Source: Verrucomicrobiales bacterium (GTDB taxonomy: Bacteria > Verrucomicrobiota > Verrucomicrobiia > Verrucomicrobiales > Verrucomicrobiaceae). From it: a stretch of DNA of 11,553 bases. Of the stretch, positions 1-5,808 are shown piece after piece. The notes beneath the pieces were generated by a model. The model saw only the letters and a program-made list of their open reading frames with translations, made no database searches and was not told where the DNA came from. The DNA is taken from NCBI GenBank assembly GCA_003506995.1, contig DNXB01000041.1, positions 1 to 11,553 on the forward strand. The letters are read 5' to 3'. The translations under genes were made by a program, and so were the position numbers. Each line of letters begins with the position of its first letter. Position 1 is the stretch's first letter.

Positions 1-1181
1 TCCGTGAGGGCGCGGAGATGCTGGTTGCGCGCTTGAATGAGCGTGCGGCGGGCATCGAGGATTTCGAGCTGGGTGAAGCGCCCGGCCTCATAGCCCTGCA
101 TGACGGCTTCCTCGGCTTCCTTCGCACCCGGCAGCACGTCTTTGTTCAGCAACTCCACTTCCGTCGTGGCGCGGAGCAGCACCTGATAAGCGGCGCTGAG
201 CTGCGCATACACATTCATCTCGGAGGTCTTGCGCTCGCTGTCCGTCTTGGCGATTTCCGCCTCTGCTTCGGCAATGCCGCCCTGATTCTTGTTCTTGAAC
301 GGCAGCGGGATGGAGAAGCCGACGACGAAGGAGATGTCGTCGCCCCTGCCCAACATGCGCGGCCCTGCGGAGACGGTGATGTCCGGCTTTGCCAGTGACT
401 TTTGCTTTGCGAGTGCCGCGTAACGTCTGTCGCGCTCAGCCGACCAGCGGGCGATCTCGGGATTGCTCTGGATGCGCTGCACGAGTGTGGAGAACTTCGG
501 CACGGCTTTGATGCCTTCCAAATCACCCTTCACGGAATCGAAGTCTGCTGTCTGCGCTCCCCACTGAACGGCGAGCTGGATTCGGGCCGTGGCAAGCGTG
601 CGCTTTGCTTGCTCCATCTCGATCTTCGCCGATGCCACGGCCACCTTGCTGCGCATGACCTCGACAGCGTTGGCCTTGCCCGCCTCCACACGCTTCTGCG
701 TCATCGGCGTGACCTTCTCCGCCAGCGTGGCGGTTTCCTCCGCGAGTTGCACTTGGCGTTGGGCCGCGAGCACTGCCACGAAAGCCTGCGTGGTGTTTTT
801 GAGCACTTCGACACGGCGCACTTGATACGCCCACTCGGCGACGCTGCGGCCTGCCTCGGCTTCATTGACACGGGCCTGGCGTTTGCCGCCCAGCTCCACA
901 AGCTGACCCAGCTCCAAGGTGTTTTCCATGATGTCACCGCCACGGTAAGGGCCGCTGCCGGGTAGGTTTTGAGCGCTGTAATTGATGACGGGGTTGGGTT
1001 TCAGCCCAGCCTGGAGCGTGCGTGCCTCAGCGGCGCGGATGTCCCAGTCATAGGATTTGAGTTCGGGGTTTTGGCGGAGAGACAGCGCGAGCGCGTCTGA
1101 CAATGATATGGAGCCGCCGGGGCTGGCAGCATGGGCATGGGATGCGAGAAGCAGAAGCAATGAAAAGACACGAGTGTGCAT
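1..1181 (-). CDS. TolC-family outer membrane efflux protein (CusC/CzcC-like), C-terminus off the left edge
   Basis: Outer membrane channel component of a tripartite efflux pump, probably of the heavy-metal RND type. The reading frame is open for 393 codons from the ATG at 1181 to the left window edge. Seen: a signal peptide at about residues 1-18 (positively charged start, a run of leucines, then SHAHA), followed by long Ala/Glu/Gln-rich helices with the two-fold repeat typical of the outer membrane efflux protein family. The first repeat has SLRQNPELKSYDWDIRAAEA and the second has IQSNPEIARWSAERD. The last visible residues (RRTLIQARNQHLRALT) match the usual end of the second repeat, so only about 20-40 residues should be missing. 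An in-frame upstream ATG at 1202 would add seven residues; neither start has a good ribosome binding site. The His-rich gene upstream on the same strand supports metal efflux; the membrane-fusion and RND genes would lie to the left, outside the window. Confidence 0.9.
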   Translation of the reverse strand, partial: MHTRVFSLLLLLASHAHAASPGGSISLSDALALSLRQNPELKSYDWDIRAAEARTLQAGLKPNPVINYSAQNLPGSGPYRGGDIMENTLELGQLVELGGKRQARVNEAEAGRSVAEWAYQVRRVEVLKNTTQAFVAVLAAQRQVQLAEETATLAEKVTPMTQKRVEAGKANAVEVMRSKVAVASAKIEMEQAKRTLATARIQLAVQWGAQTADFDSVKGDLEGIKAVPKFSTLVQRIQSNPEIARWSAERDRRYAALAKQKSLAKPDITVSAGPRMLGRGDDISFVVGFSIPLPFKNKNQGGIAEAEAEIAKTDSERKTSEMNVYAQLSAAYQVLLRATTEVELLNKDVLPGAKEAEEAVMQGYEAGRFTQLEILDARRTLIQARNQHLRALT

Positions 1182-1318
1182 GATGAAAGAGGGTGAGTGC
1201 ATGAGTGCAGGGGTGATCCGGGCACGATGAGCGTGCATGGATTCGGCGGATAACTGCCGCCGCAGTGACAGGCGTGTGTTCCAGGCGTGAAGGCCCGCAA
1301 AACATCACGCAACGGCTC

Positions 1319-1334
1319 GACGGGAATGCCCGTC
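1319..1334 (-). terminator. Short hairpin after the His-rich gene
   Basis: GACGGG, a four-base AATG loop, then CCCGTC form a perfect 6-bp GC-rich stem about 13 bases after the stop of the His-rich gene. No T-run follows, so it is at best a weak terminator, attenuator or RNA-stabilising hairpin between this gene and the TolC gene. Confidence 0.25.
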
Positions 1335-1346
1335 AGCCAAGTCCCC

Positions 1347-1805
1347 TCAAATCAGGAAGACCACCGAACGCACCACCAGCAAAGGCATCGGCGGTGGGCC
1401 GCTATCATCACGCGGCGGGAGAATGACCAAGTGCGGCTCCTTCGTGGAAGCCAAGGTCGTCTCAAAGATTTCAATCCAAAGCACCGGCGTTAGACCGACC
1501 GCAGGAGCCATTGCCACATCTGGCGGGACTGTATCGGTCGGCGTCTGCACCACTTCATGGTGATGATGGCTGCCGGTATCCGCAGGCACATCATTGTGAT
1601 CATCGTCATGGTGCTGGTGTCCGACAGGCGCATGATCCAGCGGGCCTTCTTCCCCATGCTCACCATGGCAATGCTCATCCATCGTGACGACCGCCTTGCC
1701 CGTGCAATCGCAGTAGTAGTGAAAGATTCCGCCCGACAACTGCACCATGAGCATCGCCAAAAGGGCGAGTGCGGCAATGGTGCGTTTCGTGGAGCGGGAT
1801 AGCAT
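1347..1805 (-). CDS. Small His-rich secreted or membrane-anchored protein, probably metal-binding
   Basis: 152 residues from the ATG at 1805; the frame stays open upstream, but those residues look non-coding and this start places a hydrophobic segment at the N-terminus. Seen: a Lys/Arg start (SRSTKR), a hydrophobic stretch at about residues 9-25 (signal peptide or anchor), a YYCDC motif near residues 29-33, and a His/Asp/Glu-rich stretch at about 41-84 with HCHGEHG, GHQHHDDDHND and SHHHHE. The C-terminal half is Pro-rich and hydrophobic. Clusters of this kind commonly bind Zn, Cu, Ni or Co. The gene lies about 145-165 bases upstream of the TolC-type efflux gene on the same strand, so a periplasmic metal buffer, sensor or delivery role in the same operon is inferred. 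I do not recognise a named family. No clear Shine-Dalgarno site precedes the start. Confidence 0.72.
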   Translation of the reverse strand: MLSRSTKRTIAALALLAMLMVQLSGGIFHYYCDCTGKAVVTMDEHCHGEHGEEGPLDHAPVGHQHHDDDHNDVPADTGSHHHHEVVQTPTDTVPPDVAMAPAVGLTPVLWIEIFETTLASTKEPHLVILPPRDDSGPPPMPLLVVRSVVFLI

Positions 1806-2002
1806 GGCGGGTGACTGACTAACGGCTGAACCGAAAATAGCAAGTATGCAGTATCGGAGGCCAGCGGCAATTGGAGAGGCACCCTTGGTCAGTGTCGTCG
1901 GCCTGCGGCATAAAAAATTCTTGGGAATTGTGGCTTTTAAGACACGATTCCGTGTGGTGACCAAATTGAAAGTCCCAGCGTTCCCGTGATGCTACGGAAG
2001 TA

Positions 2003-2031
2003 TTGATAATGTATTTTATCACTACTATAAT
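2003..2031 (+). promoter_or_regulatory. Near-consensus sigma-70 promoter for the 2055 integrase, with overlapping inverted repeat
   Basis: TTGATA at 2003-2008 and a perfect TATAAT at 2026-2031 are separated by 17 bases. A transcript would start near 2037-2039, just at the ribosome binding site. An inverted repeat with 6-bp arms (TGATAA at 2004-2009, TTATCA at 2016-2021) overlaps the -35 box and spacer and could be a repressor or integrase binding site. Confidence 0.65.
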
Positions 2032-2037
2032 TCGTTC

Positions 2038-2046
2038 AAGGTGAGG
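2038..2046 (+). promoter_or_regulatory. Ribosome binding site of the 2055 integrase
   Basis: AAGGTGAGG lies 8 bases before the ATG at 2055. It is the clearest Shine-Dalgarno sequence in the window and supports this start. Confidence 0.6.
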
Positions 2047-2054
2047 CGGTTGGA

Positions 2055-3026
2055 ATGGTTAATGGTTCTTCAGGATTGGTCGTCGAAACGAGCGAGCGTT
2101 TGCTGACGGCATCAGAATTTCAGAATTTGGCGAATGTGCCGCCGGAAGTCGAGTGGTTCGCGAACATTGAAAACGCGAACACGCGGCGGGCCTACCGGAA
2201 CGATGTCCGCGAGTTCATGCGGTTCGCCGGTATTCACCAAGCGGAAGAATTTCGCATGGTGAAACGGTCCCACCTGATCGCATGGCGAAAGCAGCTTGAG
2301 ACACGGGAACTGCAAGCAGCCACGGTTCGCCGCAAACTCTCTGCCGTCGCTTCGTTGTTTGACTACTTGTGTGAATGCAATGCCGTTCCGTTCAATCCGG
2401 CTGATGGAGTGAAGCGTCCAAACCAAGGCACGAACGAAGGAAAATCTCCTGCGCTAGGGGATGCTGAGGCGAAAGCGATTCTTGAGGCACCCGCACCTGA
2501 CACTCTCAAAGGGCTGCGTGATCGCGCCATCCTCTCCATCCTGTTGTTTCATGGTTTGCGTCGCGCCGAACTGTGTTCGCTCGCTGTCGGCGATCTGCAA
2601 TCGCGCCGTGGTGTGATGCACTTCCGTGTTCACGGCAAAGGTGGCAAAATTCGCTTCCTGCCAGTGCATCCGCACAGCTTGCAGCGAATCAGCGAATACC
2701 TGGAGCACGCGGGACATGGAGACAAACCCGACAACGCCCTTTTTCGTCCGGTGAAGAACTCATCGGGCAGTCTTAGCAAAGCTCTCACGGGACACGGAGT
2801 TTACAAGGATGTGGTGAGGAAGTATGCGCGGGCTCTTGGTCTTGATCCAGGAGCGGTGTGTGTGCATGGGCTGAGGGCCACAGCCGCAACCAACGCTCTC
2901 GATCATGAGGCGGACATTGCGAAGGTGCAGGAATGGTTGGGACATGCGAGCATCGCCACCACACGCCTCTATGACAGGCGCAAAACCAAACCAGAAGACT
3001 CGCCAACTTTCAAAGTGAGCTACTAA
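2055..3026 (+). CDS. Tyrosine recombinase/integrase (XerC/D-like)
   Basis: Site-specific recombinase of 323 residues. Seen: an N-terminal SAM-like core-binding domain at about residues 28-122 (NTRRAYRNDVREF, then ATVRRKLSAVASLFDYL) and a C-terminal catalytic domain at about 130-310. All catalytic residues are present: R169 in HGLRRAEL, K195 in HGKGGK, H271 and R274 in HGLR, H297 in WLGHASIATT, and the nucleophile Y306 in TRLYDRR. Length and layout match simple XerC/D-like or integron/ICE-type recombinases without an arm-binding domain. The start is supported by a good ribosome binding site and a strong promoter. It sits at the left end of an accessory cluster and reads inward, its stop overlapping the last codon of the convergent membrane protein gene. 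It is probably active; whether it moves this island cannot be told from the sequence. Confidence 0.95.
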   Translation: MVNGSSGLVVETSERLLTASEFQNLANVPPEVEWFANIENANTRRAYRNDVREFMRFAGIHQAEEFRMVKRSHLIAWRKQLETRELQAATVRRKLSAVASLFDYLCECNAVPFNPADGVKRPNQGTNEGKSPALGDAEAKAILEAPAPDTLKGLRDRAILSILLFHGLRRAELCSLAVGDLQSRRGVMHFRVHGKGGKIRFLPVHPHSLQRISEYLEHAGHGDKPDNALFRPVKNSSGSLSKALTGHGVYKDVVRKYARALGLDPGAVCVHGLRATAATNALDHEADIAKVQEWLGHASIATTRLYDRRKTKPEDSPTFKVSY

Positions 3027-3517
3027 CGCAACCTCCAGCGCAGCTTCCGACGGCGTTTCTTGGACTTTGGTTTGAGCAGGGACTCAATGTAAACAACGAC
3101 CTCCGGTTCACGGAAGCGTTTGGAGTCTTTCCACACTTTGTTTGGGATGGGTAAACTGAAAAACTCGCGCAAATCCTCATCTTGTCCTGCGGGCTGCTCG
3201 TGAACTCGTCCCCTAATGGCGGTCATGACAGCAGTCAGATGAAGGATGATGAGATTGACAAAGATGCGCTCCTCAAGGGTGACGGGCTTGATCCCGAGCT
3301 TCACTTCTGCGCTCAGCACCCGCAACAGGTTCGGCTTGTCGATCACTTGCTGCCAGATGGAGCGGTGATGCTCGGTGATATTGAGTAAGTTGGAAATCCG
3401 GCGGATTCTGGTGTCCACGAGAAAGGAGCGTCCGGTAAAAAACAATCCGGCAACAATAGCTACGGTCTGCAACAGGTTGAACCAGTTGGCCCCGAACCAC
3501 TCCACAAAAATCCCCAC
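3023..3517 (-). CDS. Single-helix membrane protein of unknown function (accessory, paired with the 3567-3818 gene)
   Basis: 164 residues if translation starts at the GTG at 3517. The frame is open up to 3730, but the extra part is antisense-like and overlaps the better supported 3567-3818 gene, and AAGGCAGGG precedes this GTG. Seen: one transmembrane helix at about residues 12-30 (WFNLLQTVAIVAGLFFTGRSF), then a cytoplasmic-looking domain with RISNLLNITEHHRSIW, KPVTLEERIFVNLIILHL and FFSLPIPNKVW, ending in a very basic tail (KPKSKKRRRKLRWRLR). From memory, similar uncharacterised proteins (TM plus NLL.(I/L)T.HHR...W) occur in other bacteria; no function is known to me. The gene lies 49 bases downstream of the small GDFAIIG-motif gene on the same strand, so the two probably form an operon. 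A catalytic motif is not visible. An alternative start is the GTG at 3505. Confidence 0.75.
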   Translation of the reverse strand: MGIFVEWFGANWFNLLQTVAIVAGLFFTGRSFLVDTRIRRISNLLNITEHHRSIWQQVIDKPNLLRVLSAEVKLGIKPVTLEERIFVNLIILHLTAVMTAIRGRVHEQPAGQDEDLREFFSLPIPNKVWKDSKRFREPEVVVYIESLLKPKSKKRRRKLRWRLR

Positions 3518-3543
3518 ACCCTGCCTTGTAACAGAATGTGGGG
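3512..3543 (-). promoter_or_regulatory. Hairpin covering the start codon of the membrane protein gene
   Basis: CCCCACA at 3512-3518 pairs perfectly with TGTGGGG at 3537-3543, leaving an 18-base loop. In the minus-strand RNA the GTG start lies in the 3' arm and the AAGGCAGGG ribosome binding site lies in the loop, so folding would hide the start. Translational control is inferred. Confidence 0.35.
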
Positions 3544-3566
3544 ACGAAGGCAAGAGGGCTGCGATT

Positions 3567-3818
3567 TCACGCAAGGCGAGCGATGTCGCCCTTGGCGCGA
3601 AGAAGAATTTCGCGTGGAATGCGAATGACCCGCTCCTCTGCCGCACAGCCTGCGGAAGAAGGAAGCGCAGGGATGGCTGCTGCGGTGATGTCTTGTCCGA
3701 TGATGGCGAAATCGCCACTATCGAGTTCAAGGATGTCAGGGCAGCCTGATGAACTCGACGATTTTCTCCCGTCTTCGTGAGGATCGGGGCCGATGCGACG
3801 CTTAACGATGATGTTCAT
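3567..3818 (-). CDS. Small conserved protein with GDFAIIG motif, unknown function
   Basis: 83 residues from the ATG at 3818. Seen: a variable, Ser-rich N-terminus (residues 1-24), then a compact conserved-looking core: CPDILELDSGDFAIIGQDIT at residues 26-45, a Gly/Ala-containing loop with ALPSSAGCAAEE, and ERVIRIPREILLRAKGDI near the C-terminus. I recall small proteins of this pattern (CP.(I/V).EL..GDF.(V/I)IG...T, then PR..L..A..DI) in actinobacteria and cyanobacteria, often beside DNA-binding regulators; they have no described function that I know of. No signal peptide or membrane segment. It is the first gene of a minus-strand pair with the membrane protein at 3023-3517 and is divergent from the XRE gene, with 102 bases between starts containing a perfect palindrome. 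An antitoxin-like, adaptor or modifier role would be speculation. Confidence 0.75.
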   Translation of the reverse strand: MNIIVKRRIGPDPHEDGRKSSSSSGCPDILELDSGDFAIIGQDITAAAIPALPSSAGCAAEERVIRIPREILLRAKGDIARLA

Positions 3819-3875
3819 GATGGTGGATGTGTTGTTTTGGGGTTCGGAGAGGGCTAAAACAAGCCTGAAACCGAA

Positions 3876-3892
3876 TAGCCCAATTTGGGCTA
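3876..3892. promoter_or_regulatory. Perfect 17-bp palindrome, probable XRE operator
   Basis: TAGCCCAATTTGGGCTA: 8-bp arms around one central base, between the divergent small-protein and XRE genes. A third half-site, GGGCTA, occurs at 3851-3856. Symmetric sites in such a position are typical autoregulatory operators of XRE repressors. It could also act on both divergent promoters. No clear -35/-10 pair could be assigned on either strand. Confidence 0.55.
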
Positions 3893-3920
3893 CCCCGAAG
3901 GATTGTCAATTGTAGGAGTG

Positions 3921-4250
3921 ATGAATTATTCGCCTCGCTACGGCCTGTTTCGCCTACTCCTCCGGAAAATCCGTGAAGAGGCAGGACTCAGCCAGATGGA
4001 ATTGTCCAAAAAGCTCAAGAAACCACAGACCTTTGTTTCCAAATCCGAGATCGGCGAGCGGCGCATAGATTTCATTGAAACGCTGGATTTCTGTCGTGCC
4101 TGCGGGGTGTCGATGCCAGGCTTTGTGAAGCGTCTGGAAGAAAAGCAAAACGAAAAGGCAAAGCCACGGAGCAAGCGAAAGAGTCCGCGCAAGATGGATG
4201 CGGAAGGCAGAATGATAGGCACCGGAGACAAGACAGAGAATGCCGTCTGA
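3921..4250 (+). CDS. XRE-family helix-turn-helix transcriptional regulator
   Basis: 109 residues from the ATG at 3921 (MNYSPRYGLF). Seen: a lambda-Cro/C1-type HTH at about residues 11-72, with LLLRKIREEAGLSQMELSKK, PQTFVSKSEIGERRIDFIET and DFCRACGVSMPGFVKRL, followed by a strongly basic tail (KAKPRSKRKSPRK) at about 77-93. The HTH is close to a widespread small family in which recognition-helix residues follow QTFVSK.E.GERR. AGGAG precedes this start but only two bases away; TTG at 3885 and 3903 are alternative starts that would add residues not typical of the family. It is divergent from the small GDFAIIG-motif gene across a perfect palindrome, so autoregulation and control of the minus-strand pair are inferred. 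The next gene follows 13 bases downstream and is probably cotranscribed. Confidence 0.85.
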   Translation: MNYSPRYGLFRLLLRKIREEAGLSQMELSKKLKKPQTFVSKSEIGERRIDFIETLDFCRACGVSMPGFVKRLEEKQNEKAKPRSKRKSPRKMDAEGRMIGTGDKTENAV

Positions 4251-4263
4251 ATAACCCGAAGGC

Positions 4264-4710
4264 ATGAACAAAGCCACATACACACCAGCAGAGTTTGCCG
4301 CCATCTTCGGCAAGGAGCGAACATGGGGCTATCGGCAGCTTTACGCGGGAAAAGTGAAGGCCATCACGAAGCTCGGCCAAACGCTCATCCCACAGTCAGA
4401 GGTGGATAAACTGCTCAATGGCGCGGAGCGCTATCTCGGCGCTCCGTCGCACACAAAACGAGTCGCAAAGCGGCAGGCGAAGAAGAAAACGCCTGTGTCC
4501 AAGGGGGCGAAGAAGTGGACTGCTGCACTCAAGCAGCGAAAGAAACACGCCCCGCCGCAGCAATCGAGTGCTCGTTCCGAAGATGCCCATACACCTTCAT
4601 TGCCAAAATCCCTCCATCTCGATGACCCAGCCAGCGCGAGACAGTCGGTATATCAACGCCTGACTCGATACAAATCGTCGCGAAAAGATGCCGCAAGTCG
4701 TGGTGACTGA
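4264..4710 (+). CDS. Excisionase-like HTH DNA-binding protein with basic tail
   Basis: 148 residues. Seen: an N-terminal winged-helix/MerR-like 'excisionase/HTH_17' domain at about residues 5-52 (YTPAEFAAIFGKERTWGYRQ, then KVKAITKLGQTLIPQSEVDKLL), followed by a Lys/Arg-rich low-complexity region (about 63-95) and a C-terminal part of no recognisable fold. Small proteins of this kind act as recombination directionality factors (Xis) or as regulators in mobile elements; its place between an XRE gene and an integrase fits. It starts 13 bases after the XRE stop. Its last 182 bases lie antisense to the 3' end of the integrase at 4529-5629, an unusually large tail-to-tail overlap, and the part of the protein encoded there (from about residue 89) looks like non-coding shadow. 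The original stop may have been lost when the integrase was joined to it. Confidence 0.72.
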   Translation: MNKATYTPAEFAAIFGKERTWGYRQLYAGKVKAITKLGQTLIPQSEVDKLLNGAERYLGAPSHTKRVAKRQAKKKTPVSKGAKKWTAALKQRKKHAPPQQSSARSEDAHTPSLPKSLHLDDPASARQSVYQRLTRYKSSRKDAASRGD

Positions 4711-5629
4711 GAGGTGGGATGCCAATTTTATTGGCAGCACGTCCCATTGCCGCATAGGCCGATTTCACGCAAATCACCGGCTCTTCGAGTGACTCTGGCT
4801 TGCTGCGAGCCTTCATCCTCTCCAACAACTCTCTGGCTGCTGCAATCATCGGAATGCGCCGAAACAAGCCGTTCTTGGTGCCGTCGGTGGGATCGCCAAG
4901 CACGAGAATTTCACCTTTTGCAAAATCGCAGTGCTTCCAGAGCACGAACTTTGATTCACCGAGGCGCATCCCCGTGTAAGCCAGATACTCAACGAAATCT
5001 GCGCGGTCCTGAGAGGTCCGGCCACGAGCGCCGCGAAGTGCTGCCACCCACTCCTTGAAGTGGCTTTTGCTGGGCAGCTTACCGGAGAGGTCTTTTGGAC
5101 GAATCTTTGCCCGCTTGACCTCAAGGGCCGGATTGGTGCGGCGCACCCCTTGTTTGATGGCGATCTTGAACAGGGATTTCAAAATCAGGAGGCAATTGTT
5201 GAAACGAGTGGGAGCCATCACTTTGACCGCCTCACCTGCCCATTGCTCGCAGTGCTGAACGGAGATTCGGCGCATTTCCAAAGTCTTGAAGTCGGGCCAA
5301 GTCTTCTTGATGAGGCCGACAATTTCCCTCCAGTAGCGCTTCGTGCTCTTCTTGGTGGAAGGATCGTTTTGAAGCTGGCTTTCGCGGATCGCAAGCGCTT
5401 CCGCTCCAGTCATTTTCTCAGTGATGATGGTATCCTTGCCCAGCTCATCACGATGGGCGTTGTCCTGAAGAATCTCGTTGAGCTGCGGTTTCGCAACACT
5501 CAAAATCTTGGTTTTGAGACTGCGAAAAGTCGGTTTGCCGCCGATGGAGAGACGGGCGTAATATGTGCCCTTCGTGTGACGGTAGAGATGGGGAATGCCG
5601 GAGAAAGTCCAAGTCTTTGAATCGCTCAT
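4529..5629 (-). CDS. Tyrosine recombinase/integrase (phage/ICE type with arm-binding domain)
   Basis: Site-specific recombinase of 366 residues. Seen: an N-terminal beta-rich arm-DNA-binding region at about residues 10-50 (HLYRHTKGTYYARLSIGGK), a helical core-binding domain at about 75-175 (STKRYWREIVGLIKKTWPDF, then RFNNCLLILKSLFKIAIKQG), and the catalytic domain from about 185. All catalytic residues are present: R222 in YTGMRLGES, K252 in DGTKNGLFRR, H310 and R313 in HHDLRH, H336 in WLGHRDGG, nucleophile Y347 in KVYGHLR. The arm-binding domain sets it apart from the integrase at 2055. A promoter (TTGAAG, 16 bases, TATACT) lies just upstream. Its 3' end overlaps the excisionase-like gene by 182 bases. 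It sits at the right end of the accessory island next to the 3' end of pyrC. No good ribosome binding site precedes the ATG. Confidence 0.95.
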   Translation of the reverse strand: MSDSKTWTFSGIPHLYRHTKGTYYARLSIGGKPTFRSLKTKILSVAKPQLNEILQDNAHRDELGKDTIITEKMTGAEALAIRESQLQNDPSTKKSTKRYWREIVGLIKKTWPDFKTLEMRRISVQHCEQWAGEAVKVMAPTRFNNCLLILKSLFKIAIKQGVRRTNPALEVKRAKIRPKDLSGKLPSKSHFKEWVAALRGARGRTSQDRADFVEYLAYTGMRLGESKFVLWKHCDFAKGEILVLGDPTDGTKNGLFRRIPMIAAARELLERMKARSKPESLEEPVICVKSAYAAMGRAANKIGIPPLSHHDLRHLFATICIESGVDIPTVSRWLGHRDGGILAMKVYGHLRNEHSIAAAGRVSFAA

Positions 5630-5669
5630 AGGAAGCCGCTGTTACCCACAAAGAGGGGCGGCAACGCGA

Positions 5670-5697
5670 AGTATAAAACAAGTGTATAAAACTTCAA
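5670..5697 (-). promoter_or_regulatory. Promoter of the 4529-5629 integrase with 9-bp direct repeats
   Basis: On the minus strand, TTGAAG (5697-5692), a 16-base spacer and TATACT (5675-5670) form a good sigma-70 promoter about 40 bases upstream of the ATG. Two perfect direct repeats GTATAAAAC (5671-5679 and 5684-5692) overlap it at 13-base spacing; they may be integrase arm-type or repressor sites. Confidence 0.5.
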
Positions 5698-5759
5698 GAA
5701 GAACCGTCTCAATCCTCAAATATACAGGGGAAACAGGGCTAAAAGGCTAATTTGAAATA

Positions 5760-5773
5760 GGACACTCCTGTCC
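5760..5773 (-). terminator. Weak hairpin downstream of pyrC
   Basis: GGACA-CTCC-TGTCC forms a 5-bp stem 36 bases after the pyrC stop. On the minus strand it is followed by a T-rich but interrupted run (TATTTCAAATT). Possible weak terminator; it also lies near the presumed right end of the island. Confidence 0.25.
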
Positions 5774-5808
5774 GCATCAGGATTCTTCGCAGCTTCGACG
5801 CACTCTTC

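Larger units (their letters stand above)
1806..2054. other. Intergenic region between divergent His-rich and integrase genes
   Basis: No convincing gene. It contains two short inverted repeats: AATTC-TTGG-GAATT at 1916-1929 and ACACG-ATTC-CGTGT at 1942-1955. Either could be a regulator site for the divergent His-rich/efflux operon. It turns AT-rich from about 2000, where the integrase promoter lies. The change in composition suggests the left end of the accessory island lies near here, but I could not find a matching direct repeat on the other side. Confidence 0.4.

Noticed and set aside
402..965. 187-codon plus-strand frame
   Set aside because: Antisense to the TolC-family gene, which has a signal peptide and both family repeats.
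1819..2022. 67-codon minus-strand frame between the His-rich gene and the left integrase
   Set aside because: No motif, no ribosome binding site, and it covers the integrase promoter region.
3518..3730. Extension of the membrane protein to an ATG at 3730
   Set aside because: It would overlap most of the 83-residue gene in another frame. The extra residues (Ser/Pro/Arg-rich) look like shadow sequence, while the 83-residue product shows a conserved-looking core and the GTG at 3517 has a ribosome binding site.
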